Shown piece by piece: positions 53,936 to 62,443 of a DNA stretch of 64,000 nt. Each line of letters starts with the position of its first letter. The first letter of the stretch is position 1. This DNA comes from Neptunicoccus sediminis (GTDB lineage Bacteria > Pseudomonadota > Alphaproteobacteria > Rhodobacterales > Rhodobacteraceae): assembly GCF_001719615.1 (NCBI RefSeq), contig NZ_MDVX01000017.1:1-64000 (forward strand), read 5' to 3'. Under the pieces are notes generated by a model. The model had not been told where the DNA came from. It made no database searches and was given only the letters and a program-made list of their open reading frames with translations. Both the position numbers and the translations under genes were made by a program.

Positions 53936-54895
53936 TTACAGCCACGGCAGCTTTGCCAGATCGACGTTGCCGCCGGTAATGATGACGCCTACGCGTTTGC
54001 CTGCGAAGATGTCCTTATTCTTTAGAATGGTAGCCAGCGGCACGGCGCTGCTGGGTTCCATCACGATTTTCATGCGCTGCCAGATCAGCTTCATCGCATC
54101 GACGATCTCGGGGTCGCTGGCGGTCAGGATGTCAGAGACATGGTTTTTCACAAAATGCCACGTCAAATCCTTCAGCGGCACTTTTAGCCCGTCTGCCACC
54201 GTTTCCGGCGCATCATCTGCGATGATATGGCCTGCCTTGAAACTGCGATAGGCGTCATCCGCCTGCTCCGGCTCTGCCGCAATGACCTGCACGTCGGGGG
54301 CCAGATGGGACAGGGTCAGGCAAGTGCCCGAAATCATCCCGCCGCCACCAATCGGGGCGACAACCATATCCAGACCACCGCCGAAATCCTCCATCTGCTC
54401 CAGCAATTCGCGCGAACAGGTGCCCTGCCCTGCAATCACGCGGGGATCGTTGTAGGGATGGACGAAATTGCCGCCCGTCCGGTCCTGTACCTGGGCGAAA
54501 ACCTCCTCTCGCGATGATGTCGAAGGCTCGCATTCGGTGATCAGCCCGCCATAGCCCCGCACAGCGTCTTTCTTGGCCTGCGGTGCCGTGCGCGGCATCA
54601 CCACGTTGCAGGGTATCCCCCGCCGCCCCGCCGCATAGGACAAGGACAGCGCGTGGTTGCCCGAACTATGGGTGCACACACCGTTCTTCGCCTCGGCATC
54701 GGACAGACCGAAGACCGCGTTCGATGCGCCGCGCACCTTGAAGGCACCGGCCTTCTGAAAGTTCTCGCATTTGAAGAAAATCTCGCACCCTGCAAGAGCG
54801 TTCACATAAGCAGAGGTCAGAACCGGCGTGCGGTGGATATAGGGTTTCATCCGCTCATGGGCGGCCAGAACATCGTTAAAATCCGGTATGATCAT
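53936..54895 (-). CDS. bhcB: Beta-hydroxyaspartate dehydratase BhcB
   Basis: A 319-residue fold-II PLP enzyme of the serine/threonine dehydratase group. In the BHA cycle it dehydrates beta-hydroxyaspartate to iminosuccinate. The PLP lysine is K53 in FFKCENFQKAGAFKVRGASNA. THSSGNHALSLSYAA holds the PLP-ring contacts and PIGGGGMISG the phosphate loop. ATG at 54895 has AAGGA ten bases before it; a GTG at 54916 that overlaps bhcA is an alternative start. Related serine racemases share these motifs, so context is what fixes the role. Confidence 0.93.
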   Translation of the reverse strand: MIIPDFNDVLAAHERMKPYIHRTPVLTSAYVNALAGCEIFFKCENFQKAGAFKVRGASNAVFGLSDAEAKNGVCTHSSGNHALSLSYAAGRRGIPCNVVMPRTAPQAKKDAVRGYGGLITECEPSTSSREEVFAQVQDRTGGNFVHPYNDPRVIAGQGTCSRELLEQMEDFGGGLDMVVAPIGGGGMISGTCLTLSHLAPDVQVIAAEPEQADDAYRSFKAGHIIADDAPETVADGLKVPLKDLTWHFVKNHVSDILTASDPEIVDAMKLIWQRMKIVMEPSSAVPLATILKNKDIFAGKRVGVIITGGNVDLAKLPWL

Positions 54896-54912
54896 CCGTC
54901 GCAATTCCTTGT

Positions 54913-56103
54913 TCACGCTGCCGCCTGACGGGCGGCCTGCCCCCCGTGACGGTAATATTCCTGCGCTGCTGCCACACCGGAGCCGAGCGTAATGTCCAGC
55001 CCCAGATCGACCATCACCATTTCGGCAACGCCCAGACCAGACAACATCATCGCATCGGTCAGCATTCCCAGATGACCGATGCGGAATACCTTGCCCGCAA
55101 CTTCGCCCAGACCGACACCAAAGGCCATGCCATAGTCCCGCGCGGCGAGGTTCACGATCTCTGTCGCATTGAACCCCTCAGGGGTGCGAATGGCGGAAAC
55201 ACTGTCGGAATAAACCTCGGGCGACGCCGCGCAAAGGTCGAGCCCCCAAGCCGCCACCGCCTTGCGCACACCTGTCGCAATTCTTGTATGGCGGGCAAAA
55301 ACCTTGTCCAACCCTTCAGCCTCCAGCATTTCAAGCGACAGCTTCAAACCGTTCATAAGACCCACAGGCGGCGTGTAGGGAAAGGCGTTGTTGTCATAGC
55401 CCTTCTGCATATCCCCCAAATCAAAAAACGTGCGCGGCAGGGTTGCGGTTTTCGTGGCCGCAAAAGCCTTTTCACTAACGCCGACAATGGCCAGACCGGC
55501 AGGCAGCATAAAACCTTTTTGCGATCCGGTCACGGCAACATCCACGCCCCATTCGTCCATGCGGAAATCCATCGACCCGATGGAACTGACCCCGTCCACA
55601 AACAGCATCGCCGGATGGCCCGCTGCATCCAAGGCACGCCGCACCGCAGCGATGTCGGATTTCACCCCTGTCGCGGTTTCATTGTGGGTCGCCAGTACAA
55701 CCTTGATGCTGTGGGACGTATCCGCACGCAGGATTTCTTCGTATCTGTCCGCAGGCAGTCCTTCCCCCCAAGGGGTTTCCACAACCGTCACGTCCAGACC
55801 GTGACGCTGGCACATATCAATCCAGCGGTGGGAGAACATGCCGTTGCGGGCTGCCAGAACCTTGTCGCCCGCGCTCAGACAGTTAGACAGGGCGGTTTCC
55901 CAGCCGCCTGTCCCCGTGGACGGAAAGATAAAGACACGGGCAGTGTCGGATTTCAAAACCCGCCGCACGCCATCCAGACAGGGGTGCAGAATGTCACCGA
56001 ACAAGGGGGAGCGGTGGTCGATTGTGGGCATATAGCATGCCTGACGGATCGCCTCGGGCATGTTGGTCGGGCCGGGAATAAAGACGGGATTCTGAAAACT
56101 CAT
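54913..56103 (-). CDS. bhcA: Aspartate-glyoxylate aminotransferase BhcA
   Basis: A 396-residue class V aminotransferase of the serine-glyoxylate type. In the BHA cycle it transfers the amino group of L-aspartate to glyoxylate, giving glycine and oxaloacetate. PLP-binding is at K196 in AVTGSQKGFMLPAGLAIV. IPGPTNMPEAIRQA opens the protein and VDGVSSIGSMDFRMDEWGVD holds the Asp for the PLP pyridine. GGAGGA lies five bases before 56103. First gene of the operon; its promoter region overlaps the predicted BhcR operator. Confidence 0.94.
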   Translation of the reverse strand: MSFQNPVFIPGPTNMPEAIRQACYMPTIDHRSPLFGDILHPCLDGVRRVLKSDTARVFIFPSTGTGGWETALSNCLSAGDKVLAARNGMFSHRWIDMCQRHGLDVTVVETPWGEGLPADRYEEILRADTSHSIKVVLATHNETATGVKSDIAAVRRALDAAGHPAMLFVDGVSSIGSMDFRMDEWGVDVAVTGSQKGFMLPAGLAIVGVSEKAFAATKTATLPRTFFDLGDMQKGYDNNAFPYTPPVGLMNGLKLSLEMLEAEGLDKVFARHTRIATGVRKAVAAWGLDLCAASPEVYSDSVSAIRTPEGFNATEIVNLAARDYGMAFGVGLGEVAGKVFRIGHLGMLTDAMMLSGLGVAEMVMVDLGLDITLGSGVAAAQEYYRHGGQAARQAAA

Positions 56104-56152
56104 AATGTCCTCCATCAGACTGTTTCGACTAAACTACCCCGTCCCGCCACGG

Positions 56153-56181
56153 TTAACAATTTTTTTGAAACCTTTTTTCAA
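56153..56181 (-). promoter_or_regulatory. Predicted promoter of the bhcABCD operon
   Basis: On the minus strand, TTGAAA (56181-56176), a 17-base spacer and TGTTAA (56158-56153), about 50 bases upstream of bhcA. The -35 element and spacer coincide with the inverted repeat at 56162-56184. Confidence 0.55.
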
Positions 56182-56184
56182 AAA
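56162..56184. promoter_or_regulatory. Predicted BhcR operator 1 (inverted repeat)
   Basis: TTTTTGAAA and TTTCAAAAA form perfect 9-bp arms around CCTTT. The site overlaps the bhcA promoter, a position suited to an IclR-family regulator. Confidence 0.6.
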
Positions 56185-56226
56185 TGCAAAAGTTGAAATA
56201 ACTATTGTTTGTCAGGCGCTTATATT

Positions 56227-56241
56227 TTTCATAAGATGAAA
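56227..56241. promoter_or_regulatory. Possible BhcR operator 2
   Basis: TTTCAT-AAG-ATGAAA is a perfect 6-bp inverted repeat that reuses the TTTCA/TGAAA half-site of operator 1, 31 bases before the bhcR start. It could mediate autoregulation. Confidence 0.45.
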
Positions 56242-56271
56242 CCATATTTCAGTTTGCACGAGGAAGATTTG

Positions 56272-57120
56272 ATGGCTTTCCAAGACAATGACAATCCGGC
56301 AGAGCGTAAACCAAGGGGCCGCCCCCGCGCCTTTCACCCAAAAACCGAGCAGAACACCATCAAGTCGCTGGACCGCGCGATGGTTGTACTGGGGACGGTG
56401 GCAAGCAATGACGGTGTTTCGCTAAGCGCACTTTCCCAGCGGCTCGGGGAATCTCCGGCAACGCTTTACCGCGTGTTAACTACACTTGCGCAACACCAGA
56501 TCGTTGAAACCAACGAGAGCACCCAGACCTGGCACATAGGTGCGGGGGCGTTTCTGATCGGCTCTGCCTTTTTGCGCCGCACCAGCCTTGTGGAAACCAG
56601 CCGTCCGATCCTGCGCGAACTGATGGAAACCACCGGAGAAACCGCCAACCTCGGGGTGGAAAAGGACGGTCATGTGCTGTTCCTCGGTCAGGTGGAAACC
56701 CACGCCCCGATCCGCGCTTTCTTTCCGCCCGGCACCCTGTCGCCCCTGCACGCTTCGGGCATCGGCAAGGTGCTTCTGGCCTATTTCGACACCGCGCGGC
56801 TGAACCGTTTTGCAAGCGCGGGGCTGGAGCGGTTTACAGATCAGACCCTTGGGTCAAAACAGGCACTGGAGGCTGATCTGGAACAGGTGCGCAGCCGGGG
56901 CTATTCGGTGGATGATCAGGAACGCAACATTGGCATGCGCTGTATCGCGGCACCGATCCGCAACGCGCTGGGCGAGGTCATTGCCGGAATTTCCGTCTCC
57001 GGCCCGACCAGCCGGATCGACCAAACCCAGATCCCCGCGCTGGCCGAGGCGGTTATCGCCGCAGCCTCCCGCGTGTCACATGCAATGGGGGCCGGTTTAG
57101 ACCGGCCCTACACAGATTAA
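56272..57120 (+). CDS. bhcR: IclR-family regulator BhcR
   Basis: A 282-residue regulator of the BHA cycle; in Paracoccus the orthologue senses glyoxylate and controls the bhc promoter. A basic N-terminal arm (RKPRGRPRAFHPK) precedes the winged helix at about 30-90 (AMVVLGTVASNDGVSLSALSQRLGESPATLYRVLTTL). The IclR effector domain follows with GTLSPLHASGIGKVLLAY and NIGMRCIAAPIRNALGEVIAGISVSGP. GAGGA before 56272 sets the start. It is divergent from bhcA, with paired inverted repeats between, and its stop overlaps the allE stop region by four bases. Confidence 0.9.
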   Translation: MAFQDNDNPAERKPRGRPRAFHPKTEQNTIKSLDRAMVVLGTVASNDGVSLSALSQRLGESPATLYRVLTTLAQHQIVETNESTQTWHIGAGAFLIGSAFLRRTSLVETSRPILRELMETTGETANLGVEKDGHVLFLGQVETHAPIRAFFPPGTLSPLHASGIGKVLLAYFDTARLNRFASAGLERFTDQTLGSKQALEADLEQVRSRGYSVDDQERNIGMRCIAAPIRNALGEVIAGISVSGPTSRIDQTQIPALAEAVIAAASRVSHAMGAGLDRPYTD

Positions 57121-57950
57121 TTTTTAGAAAGCTTCAGGTTCATGTGCCGGTTCACATCTTTATAAAGCAGATACCGGAACGGCCCCGGCCCGCCAGCATA
57201 ACAGGCCTGCGGGCAGAAGGCGCGCAACCACATATAGTCACCAGCCTCAACCTCGACCCAGTCCTGATTGAGCCGGTAAACCGCCTTGCCTTCCAGCACA
57301 TACAGCCCGTGTTCCATCACATGGGTTTCGCAAAACGGGATCACCCCGCCTGGTTGCAGGGTCACGATGGTGACGTGCATGTCGTGACGCAGGTCGTTCG
57401 GGTCCACAAAACGGGTGGTGGCCCATACGCCATCGGTTTCGGGCATCACATTGGGGGCAATGTCTTTTTCATTGGCGATAACCGGATCGGGCAGGTCCAA
57501 TCCTTCAACCGCTTCATAGGCCTTGCGCACCCAATGGAACCGCGTGACCTGATCGGAGGTATTGCGCAGGGTCCATTCCATTCCGGCAGGCAAATAGGCA
57601 TAGCCGCCCTCTTCCAACGTGTGGGTCTCTCCCTTGAACGTCAGCTCGAAGCTGCCTTCCACCACAAACAGAACACCCTGTGCCCCTGCATCGGTTTCCG
57701 GGCGGTCGGACCCGCCACCGGGCTGCACTTCCATGATGTATTGGGAAAACGTCTCGGCAAAACCGCTTAAAGGGCGCGAGATCACCCAAAGCCGCGTCTT
57801 GTCCCAAAACGGCAGAAAGCTGGTTACGATGTCACGCATGGTGCCCTTCGGGATCACCGCATAGGCATCGGTGAACACCGCACGATCGGAAAGAAGTTGC
57901 GTCTGGTCGGGATGCCCGCCTGTGGGGGCAAAATAGCTTGTCTTTGTCAT
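57117..57950 (-). CDS. allE: (S)-ureidoglycine aminohydrolase
   Basis: A 277-residue double-cupin that releases ammonia from (S)-ureidoglycine to give (S)-ureidoglycolate, the substrate of AllA. Family blocks are YAVIPKGTMRDIVTSFLPFW, EVQPGGGSDRPE, FVVEGSFELTF, GYAYLPAGMEW, and in the second cupin PGGVIPFCETHVMEHGLYVLEGKAVYRLN with the Mn-binding E/H/H set. GGAG lies before 57950. Its place beside bhcR, converging with a 4-base overlap, links ureide breakdown to glyoxylate use. Confidence 0.93.
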   Translation of the reverse strand: MTKTSYFAPTGGHPDQTQLLSDRAVFTDAYAVIPKGTMRDIVTSFLPFWDKTRLWVISRPLSGFAETFSQYIMEVQPGGGSDRPETDAGAQGVLFVVEGSFELTFKGETHTLEEGGYAYLPAGMEWTLRNTSDQVTRFHWVRKAYEAVEGLDLPDPVIANEKDIAPNVMPETDGVWATTRFVDPNDLRHDMHVTIVTLQPGGVIPFCETHVMEHGLYVLEGKAVYRLNQDWVEVEAGDYMWLRAFCPQACYAGGPGPFRYLLYKDVNRHMNLKLSKN

Positions 57951-58078
57951 CAAAGGCTCCAATGCAGAATTGCCCCCAAAATCGCGAGTCTCGGGGCTTA
58001 AGGGAAGCGTTTGATTGCCTAAAGGATCATTCGGGAATATTTGATAGTCAGCAGCGGCTTTGCGCTAATCCATGAAAA

Positions 58079-58104
58079 ATGCCGGCCTGTTAACAGACCG
58101 GCAT
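58079..58104 (-). terminator. Rho-independent terminator after the OmpA-family gene
   Basis: Stem ATGCCGG / CCGGCAT extended inside by TGTTAACA; on the minus strand it is followed by TTTTT. It lies 33 bases past the stop. Confidence 0.85.
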
Positions 58105-58136
58105 CATTTATCTTATCAGTTTTACCAAAGCGCGGC

Positions 58137-59852
58137 TTAACCGGATGTTGAGGATTTCAACAGCGGTGTAATCCGGCGCACAGCGGCGCGGCGGTTGGCT
58201 TCCTCTGCGGCATCAGTCGGGATGCGCAGATTGCTTTCGCCATAACCCTGAACCACAAGGTTTTGGGCCGGTACGTTGAAATACTCGGTCAGTGCCAGCG
58301 CAACGGATTCCGCACGACGGTCTGACAGGGCAAGGTTCGACGTGGCCGAACCAACAGCATCCGTGTGACCTTCAATCAGGAAGACTTCGGACGGGTTTTC
58401 CGCAATGCGTTCGGCAATGGCCGTACCAACCGTAGCCAGCGCACGGGCCTGATCTGCTTCGATGATGGCGGAGCCTGTGTTAAAGGTAATCGCGCTCAGC
58501 TCGATCACAGGCATCAATTCGCGCACCGCACGGATCTGACGGATCTGTTGCAGGCTAAAGGTACGATCCAGTTCCTGACTGCTGTTGGCAGAGAGGGCTG
58601 CACGCAGGTCGGCCTCGCTCATACCGTTGGACGCATAAGAGAATTGTTCCACGCGGGGCAGTTCGGACACGCGCACGGGCGTTTCTGCCGTCGTATCGTC
58701 AAACAATTGCACTGTCTGACCGTTTGGCAGATATTGTGTCCGGCTCAGCACCTGACCGTTTGGTGCACGTACAGTAACCACCTGAGTACCATCAGCCATC
58801 ACGATGGTCTGGCGGGACGAACCGTCAGAAAACGTCTCTGTTTCAACGGTCGAACCGGGCTGGCGCAACAGAGCGTTATCGTCCTTCAGCACGTAATAGT
58901 CACCATCGCCACGCTCCACGACCACGCGGTCGCCTTCGGTTTCAACAACTTTGTCGTTATTGTTCAGAACCGCTGTAAGGATACCAACACCGGCAGCGCC
59001 GATGAGGAATTTCTCAAGGTTGTTCAACCCGTCGTCATCATTGGATACCGCTGCTGCTTCGGCGCGTTCCTGATTGCTGGCACGACGGTTCTTTTTGGTG
59101 ATTTTCTCACGACGCTTTTTAACCTTAGCGTCTGCTTCACCGTCCAGAGTCGCCGCTACTTCGGGCGTGGCATTGGCTGCCTCGGTGCTGGCTTCTGTAT
59201 CTTCCTGCACGGCCTCCATTTCTCTGGCTTCACGACGTTCCTTACGCTTTTCCTTGCGTTTGGCTTTACGCTTTTCCTTTTTGGTCATGTCTTCATCAAC
59301 GACCACAGTGCCATCTGCTTCGGTGGTTGCCTGAACCTCGGCTTCACCTTCGGCTTGCGTTTCAGCCTCTACCTCTGCTTTGGCAGCGTCTTTATTCTTG
59401 TTTTTCTTCTTTTTCTTGGAGTCTTTTTCCAGCTCGGCTTCGATCTCTTCCGCGGTTACAGCCGCAGAGTCCGCTTGTGCCTCAGCTTCGGCCTCGGCAG
59501 CTTTTGCAGCTTTCCGAGCCTTTTTCTTGTTCTTTTTAACAGCTTCATCCGCAGCGGCCTGTGCGTCGGTCTCTGCCTCGACTTCGGCTTCTACCGCCAG
59601 TCCGGTTTCAGGATCGACCTCGGCTTCCAAAGCGGCTTCAGCCTCAGCTTTGTCTTTGTTTTTCTTGCGCTTTTTCTTTTTATCCTTGCCATTGTCGTCG
59701 TTGGCATCGGTATCCGCTTGCGCCACTTTCAGGTTGGCCGCAACCGAAACGTCATTCGTAGCCCCAATTGTTTGGGCCGTCACAATATGAGGCGTGGCCA
59801 GAGCAAAGCTCAGGATCACGGCTGTTGTGCTTTTCAGTTTTTGCATAGTCAT
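58137..59852 (-). CDS. OmpA-family outer membrane/periplasmic protein with charged low-complexity region
   Basis: A 571-residue exported protein. The signal peptide is MTMQKLKSTTAVILSFALATPHIVTA with cleavage near residue 26. Residues about 50-290 are extremely Lys/Ala/Glu-rich and probably disordered or helical (KKKKRKKNKDK, KKNKKKARKAAKAAEAEAEA). LEKFLIGAAGVGILTAVL is a hydrophobic stretch, followed by a beta-rich middle (VVVERGDGDYYVLKDD). Residues about 440-565 form the OmpA peptidoglycan-binding domain (FNTGSAIIEADQ, IEGHTDAVGS, LSDRRAESVALAL). GGGAG before 59852 sets the start. Function beyond envelope tethering is unknown. Confidence 0.85.
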   Translation of the reverse strand: MTMQKLKSTTAVILSFALATPHIVTAQTIGATNDVSVAANLKVAQADTDANDDNGKDKKKKRKKNKDKAEAEAALEAEVDPETGLAVEAEVEAETDAQAAADEAVKKNKKKARKAAKAAEAEAEAQADSAAVTAEEIEAELEKDSKKKKKNKNKDAAKAEVEAETQAEGEAEVQATTEADGTVVVDEDMTKKEKRKAKRKEKRKERREAREMEAVQEDTEASTEAANATPEVAATLDGEADAKVKKRREKITKKNRRASNQERAEAAAVSNDDDGLNNLEKFLIGAAGVGILTAVLNNNDKVVETEGDRVVVERGDGDYYVLKDDNALLRQPGSTVETETFSDGSSRQTIVMADGTQVVTVRAPNGQVLSRTQYLPNGQTVQLFDDTTAETPVRVSELPRVEQFSYASNGMSEADLRAALSANSSQELDRTFSLQQIRQIRAVRELMPVIELSAITFNTGSAIIEADQARALATVGTAIAERIAENPSEVFLIEGHTDAVGSATSNLALSDRRAESVALALTEYFNVPAQNLVVQGYGESNLRIPTDAAEEANRRAAVRRITPLLKSSTSG

Positions 59853-60313
59853 CACAATCTCCCTTTCGAGTGGATATAGGCCCCTAACGCGGCGCTGCCA
59901 TAAAAGGTTCAGATGCAAAAGAAATTTAGGCATGTTTTCGCTGTGAACGAACCTTCGATTTCCCAATCCCCTAATTCGGCGGCAATCGAAACACAGGAGC
60001 CTTCGGTGTAGTGGTCTTGCAAGCCTTCCGCTGTTTCTGGAACAGGGCCGCCATTTGGAAGCAGAGGTCAGTTGAACATTGCACGGCGCTGCGGAAAGAC
60101 GCGGTTTTTTGGCGATTCAGGGGTCAAATAGCGCCTTACGCTGGCTGCACAGCATTTAGGCACCTTTGTTAAGTTATTGTAAACACTTGCACAAAACCAA
60201 TTCCTCAGGAAAATAGCGGAAGGACCCTGTAATATAATGGTTTTGACGTGAATCGGGCTGGGCTAGGCTTTGAACATAACAAAAAAGAATCAACCAACCG
60301 GAGGTATTTCCCT
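59853..60313. other. Divergent intergenic region OmpA / small secreted protein
   Basis: No gene is supported in these 461 bases. TTAAGTTATTGTAAA at 60169-60183 is one base off a CtrA-type TTAA-N7-TTAA site. TTGACG at 60243 could be a -35 element for the small gene, but its -10 is poor. Confidence 0.4.
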
Positions 60314-60508
60314 GTGAGATTTTCACTCAAAGGTTTGATGTCGGCGACAGCAGTGGCGACAATGATGGCCAGCAGCGCATCTGCGGGACAACCGGAAACG
60401 GGCAGCGCAATTGTCCCTGTGACGGCCAGCAACGCGGGCTTCGGCGCCGGACTGTTTGGACCGCCGCTTGATCCGCGGCGCATAACCACCCCGATTCCCA
60501 TGTTCTGA
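60314..60508 (+). CDS. Small secreted protein of unknown function
   Basis: Sixty-four residues from a GTG start with GGAGG nine bases upstream, an excellent translation signal. VRFSLKGLMSATAVATMMASSASA is a clear Sec signal with cleavage after ASA. The mature part is only about 40 residues, Gly/Pro-rich, ending PPLDPRRITTPIPMF, without cysteines. It lies 76 bases before the peptide-type ABC transporter operon in the same direction and could be co-transcribed. Not recognised; a remnant of a longer exported protein is the alternative. Confidence 0.6.
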   Translation: MRFSLKGLMSATAVATMMASSASAGQPETGSAIVPVTASNAGFGAGLFGPPLDPRRITTPIPMF

Positions 60509-60584
60509 CGCGTAAACCCGTCTTTCGATGCGGCGGACCATAGGGGCTGCCGCTTCTCCCACTCTATTCAGAAGAAGAACGCTC

Positions 60585-61562
60585 GTGGCATTCCTCCAGA
60601 AATTCCTTATCCGCACGCTCTACGCTGTGATCCTGCTTGCAGCGGTGCTGGTTCTCAACTTTTCAATGATGCACCTTGCCCCCGGCGATGTGGCTGACAC
60701 GATCAGCCAGTCGATGGGCGGCGCCGATGAAGAGGTGCTGGCACAAATCCGCGCCGATTACGGTCTGGATCAACCCTTTCTGGTCCAATTGGGCCGCTAT
60801 GTGGGCAATGTGCTGCAATTCAATCTGGGCTATTCGTTCTTTTACAATGCCCCCGTCACCGACCTGATCCTCGAACGCCTGCCCGCAACCCTGTTGTTGG
60901 TATTTACCGCGCAAATCCTCGCACTTGGTATCGGCGTTGTGCTGGGCGTAATTTCGGCGCGGCGCCCCAACGGGATTGCCAGCCATTTCGTGACCATGCT
61001 GGCGCTGTTTGGCTATTCCGCGCCGGTGTTCTGGACCGGTATCCTGCTGCTGATTGCTTTCTCCCTTAAAATACAGTGGTTCCCAGTCGCCGGTATGCGT
61101 GATGTGACCATCGTGGGCGGGTTCTTTACCCATGCCCTTGATGTGGCGAGACATCTTGTCCTGCCGGTGATTACGCTTGGCTCTCTGTTTCTGGCGCTTT
61201 ATTCGCGGCTTGCCCGTGCCACCATGATGGAGGTTCTGGGGTCGGATTACGTGCGCACCGCCAAGGCCAAGGGCCTGACAGAGCGGGAAGTGGTCTATAA
61301 ACACGCGCTGAAAAACTCTCTCTCGCCGGTGATTACGCTGGCCGGTTTGCAGTTCTCTGCCGTTATCTCGGGCGCTGTGCTGGTAGAGGCCGTGTTTTCC
61401 TGGCCCGGTCTTGGCACGCTCGCTTTTCAATCCATTATCGCGCGGGACACGCCAACCATTCTTGGTATCCTGTTCTTCTCGGCCCTTGTGGTGATCGTAG
61501 GCAATCTGCTCACCGATCTGGCCCTGCGCCTTGTAGACCCCCGTGTAGGAGGCAAACGATGA
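60585..61562 (+). CDS. Dipeptide/oligopeptide-type ABC transporter permease (DppB-like)
   Basis: A 325-residue permease with six membrane segments. It starts at GTG 60585 (VAFLQKFLIRTLYAVIL), which gives the family's usual length. SMMHLAPGDVADTI is the N-terminal DppB/OppB block, GYSAPVFWTGILLLIAFS follows, and the EAA loop is YVRTAKAKGLTEREVVYKHALKNSLSPVITLAG. The stop overlaps the next permease gene by four bases. The operon order permease-permease-ATPase-ATPase is that of Dpp/Opp systems, but no binding-protein gene precedes it. Confidence 0.92.
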   Translation: MAFLQKFLIRTLYAVILLAAVLVLNFSMMHLAPGDVADTISQSMGGADEEVLAQIRADYGLDQPFLVQLGRYVGNVLQFNLGYSFFYNAPVTDLILERLPATLLLVFTAQILALGIGVVLGVISARRPNGIASHFVTMLALFGYSAPVFWTGILLLIAFSLKIQWFPVAGMRDVTIVGGFFTHALDVARHLVLPVITLGSLFLALYSRLARATMMEVLGSDYVRTAKAKGLTEREVVYKHALKNSLSPVITLAGLQFSAVISGAVLVEAVFSWPGLGTLAFQSIIARDTPTILGILFFSALVVIVGNLLTDLALRLVDPRVGGKR

Positions 61563-62443
61563 CCGACTCTCCCCTTATTCCAACGGAAGAAATTCCAGAG
61601 GCCCGCCACCCATTTGCAGAAGCATGGGAAATGTTCCGGCGCAATCACGCCGCGATGGTCGCGCTGGTTGTTCTGTTGCTGATCATTCTGGCCGCTATTA
61701 TCGGCCCCTATCTGTATCCTGTTGATCCTTTCGATATGGTCTGGTCCCCGTTTTCACCCCCCGGAGCGGACGGATTCCTGCTGGGCACCGATTATCTGGG
61801 CCGCGATTTGCTGGCCGCGCTGATCCACGGTGCGCGGGTGTCTATTGTTATCGGTCTGGCCGCGGCGGTTGTTTCGGTGTTGATCGGTGTCACCGTCGGG
61901 GCGCTGGCAGGGTTTTACCGCGGATGGGTTGAAGAACTGTTAATGCGGATCACCGAATTTTTTCAGGTTTTGCCGACATTGCTGTTCTCGATGGTTATTG
62001 TTGCGCTGTTTGGCGCCTCCTTGCCGATGATTACCTTTGCCATTGGCATCGTTAGCTGGACCGCCGTTGCACGGATCACCCGATCCGAATTCCTGCGCAT
62101 CCGCGAGCTGGAATATGTCACGGCTTCCCGCGCATCGGGCGCTAAAAACGGCAAGCTGATGTTCCGCGTCATACTGCCAAACGCCCTGCCCCCGATCATC
62201 GTACAGGCCGCCCTGATGGTGGGTTCTGCGATCCTGTTTGAGGCAGGCCTGTCCTTTCTGGGGTTGACCGATCCGAATGTGGTGTCCTGGGGGCAGGTCA
62301 TCGGCTCCAACCGGCAGTATATTCTGGACGCCTCTTTCACTGTTACAATTCCCGGCCTCGCTATTTTCGTCACCGTGCTGTGCATCTCGCTGGTGGGTGA
62401 CGGATTGAACGATGCGCTGAACCCAAAATTAAGGCAGCGTTAA
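61559..62443 (+). CDS. Dipeptide/oligopeptide-type ABC transporter permease (DppC-like)
   Basis: A 294-residue permease. The N-terminal cytoplasmic stretch AWEMFRRNHAAMVALVVLLLIILAAIIGPYLYP is the OppC/DppC amino-terminal domain. LLGTDYLGRDLLAALIHGARVSI is a DppC hallmark, and the EAA loop is YVTASRASGAKNGKLMFRVILPNALPPIIV. GLSFLGLTDPNVVSWGQVI sits near the C-terminus. It is translationally coupled on both sides: it overlaps DppB by four bases and the ATPase start by one. Confidence 0.93.
   Translation: MTDSPLIPTEEIPEARHPFAEAWEMFRRNHAAMVALVVLLLIILAAIIGPYLYPVDPFDMVWSPFSPPGADGFLLGTDYLGRDLLAALIHGARVSIVIGLAAAVVSVLIGVTVGALAGFYRGWVEELLMRITEFFQVLPTLLFSMVIVALFGASLPMITFAIGIVSWTAVARITRSEFLRIRELEYVTASRASGAKNGKLMFRVILPNALPPIIVQAALMVGSAILFEAGLSFLGLTDPNVVSWGQVIGSNRQYILDASFTVTIPGLAIFVTVLCISLVGDGLNDALNPKLRQR

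Noticed and set aside
58365-59879. Open frame (504 codons) on the plus strand opposite the OmpA-family gene
   Set aside because: Its Phe/Leu/Cys-rich hydrophobic runs are the mirror of the Lys/Glu-rich coding strand; no start signal or family resemblance.
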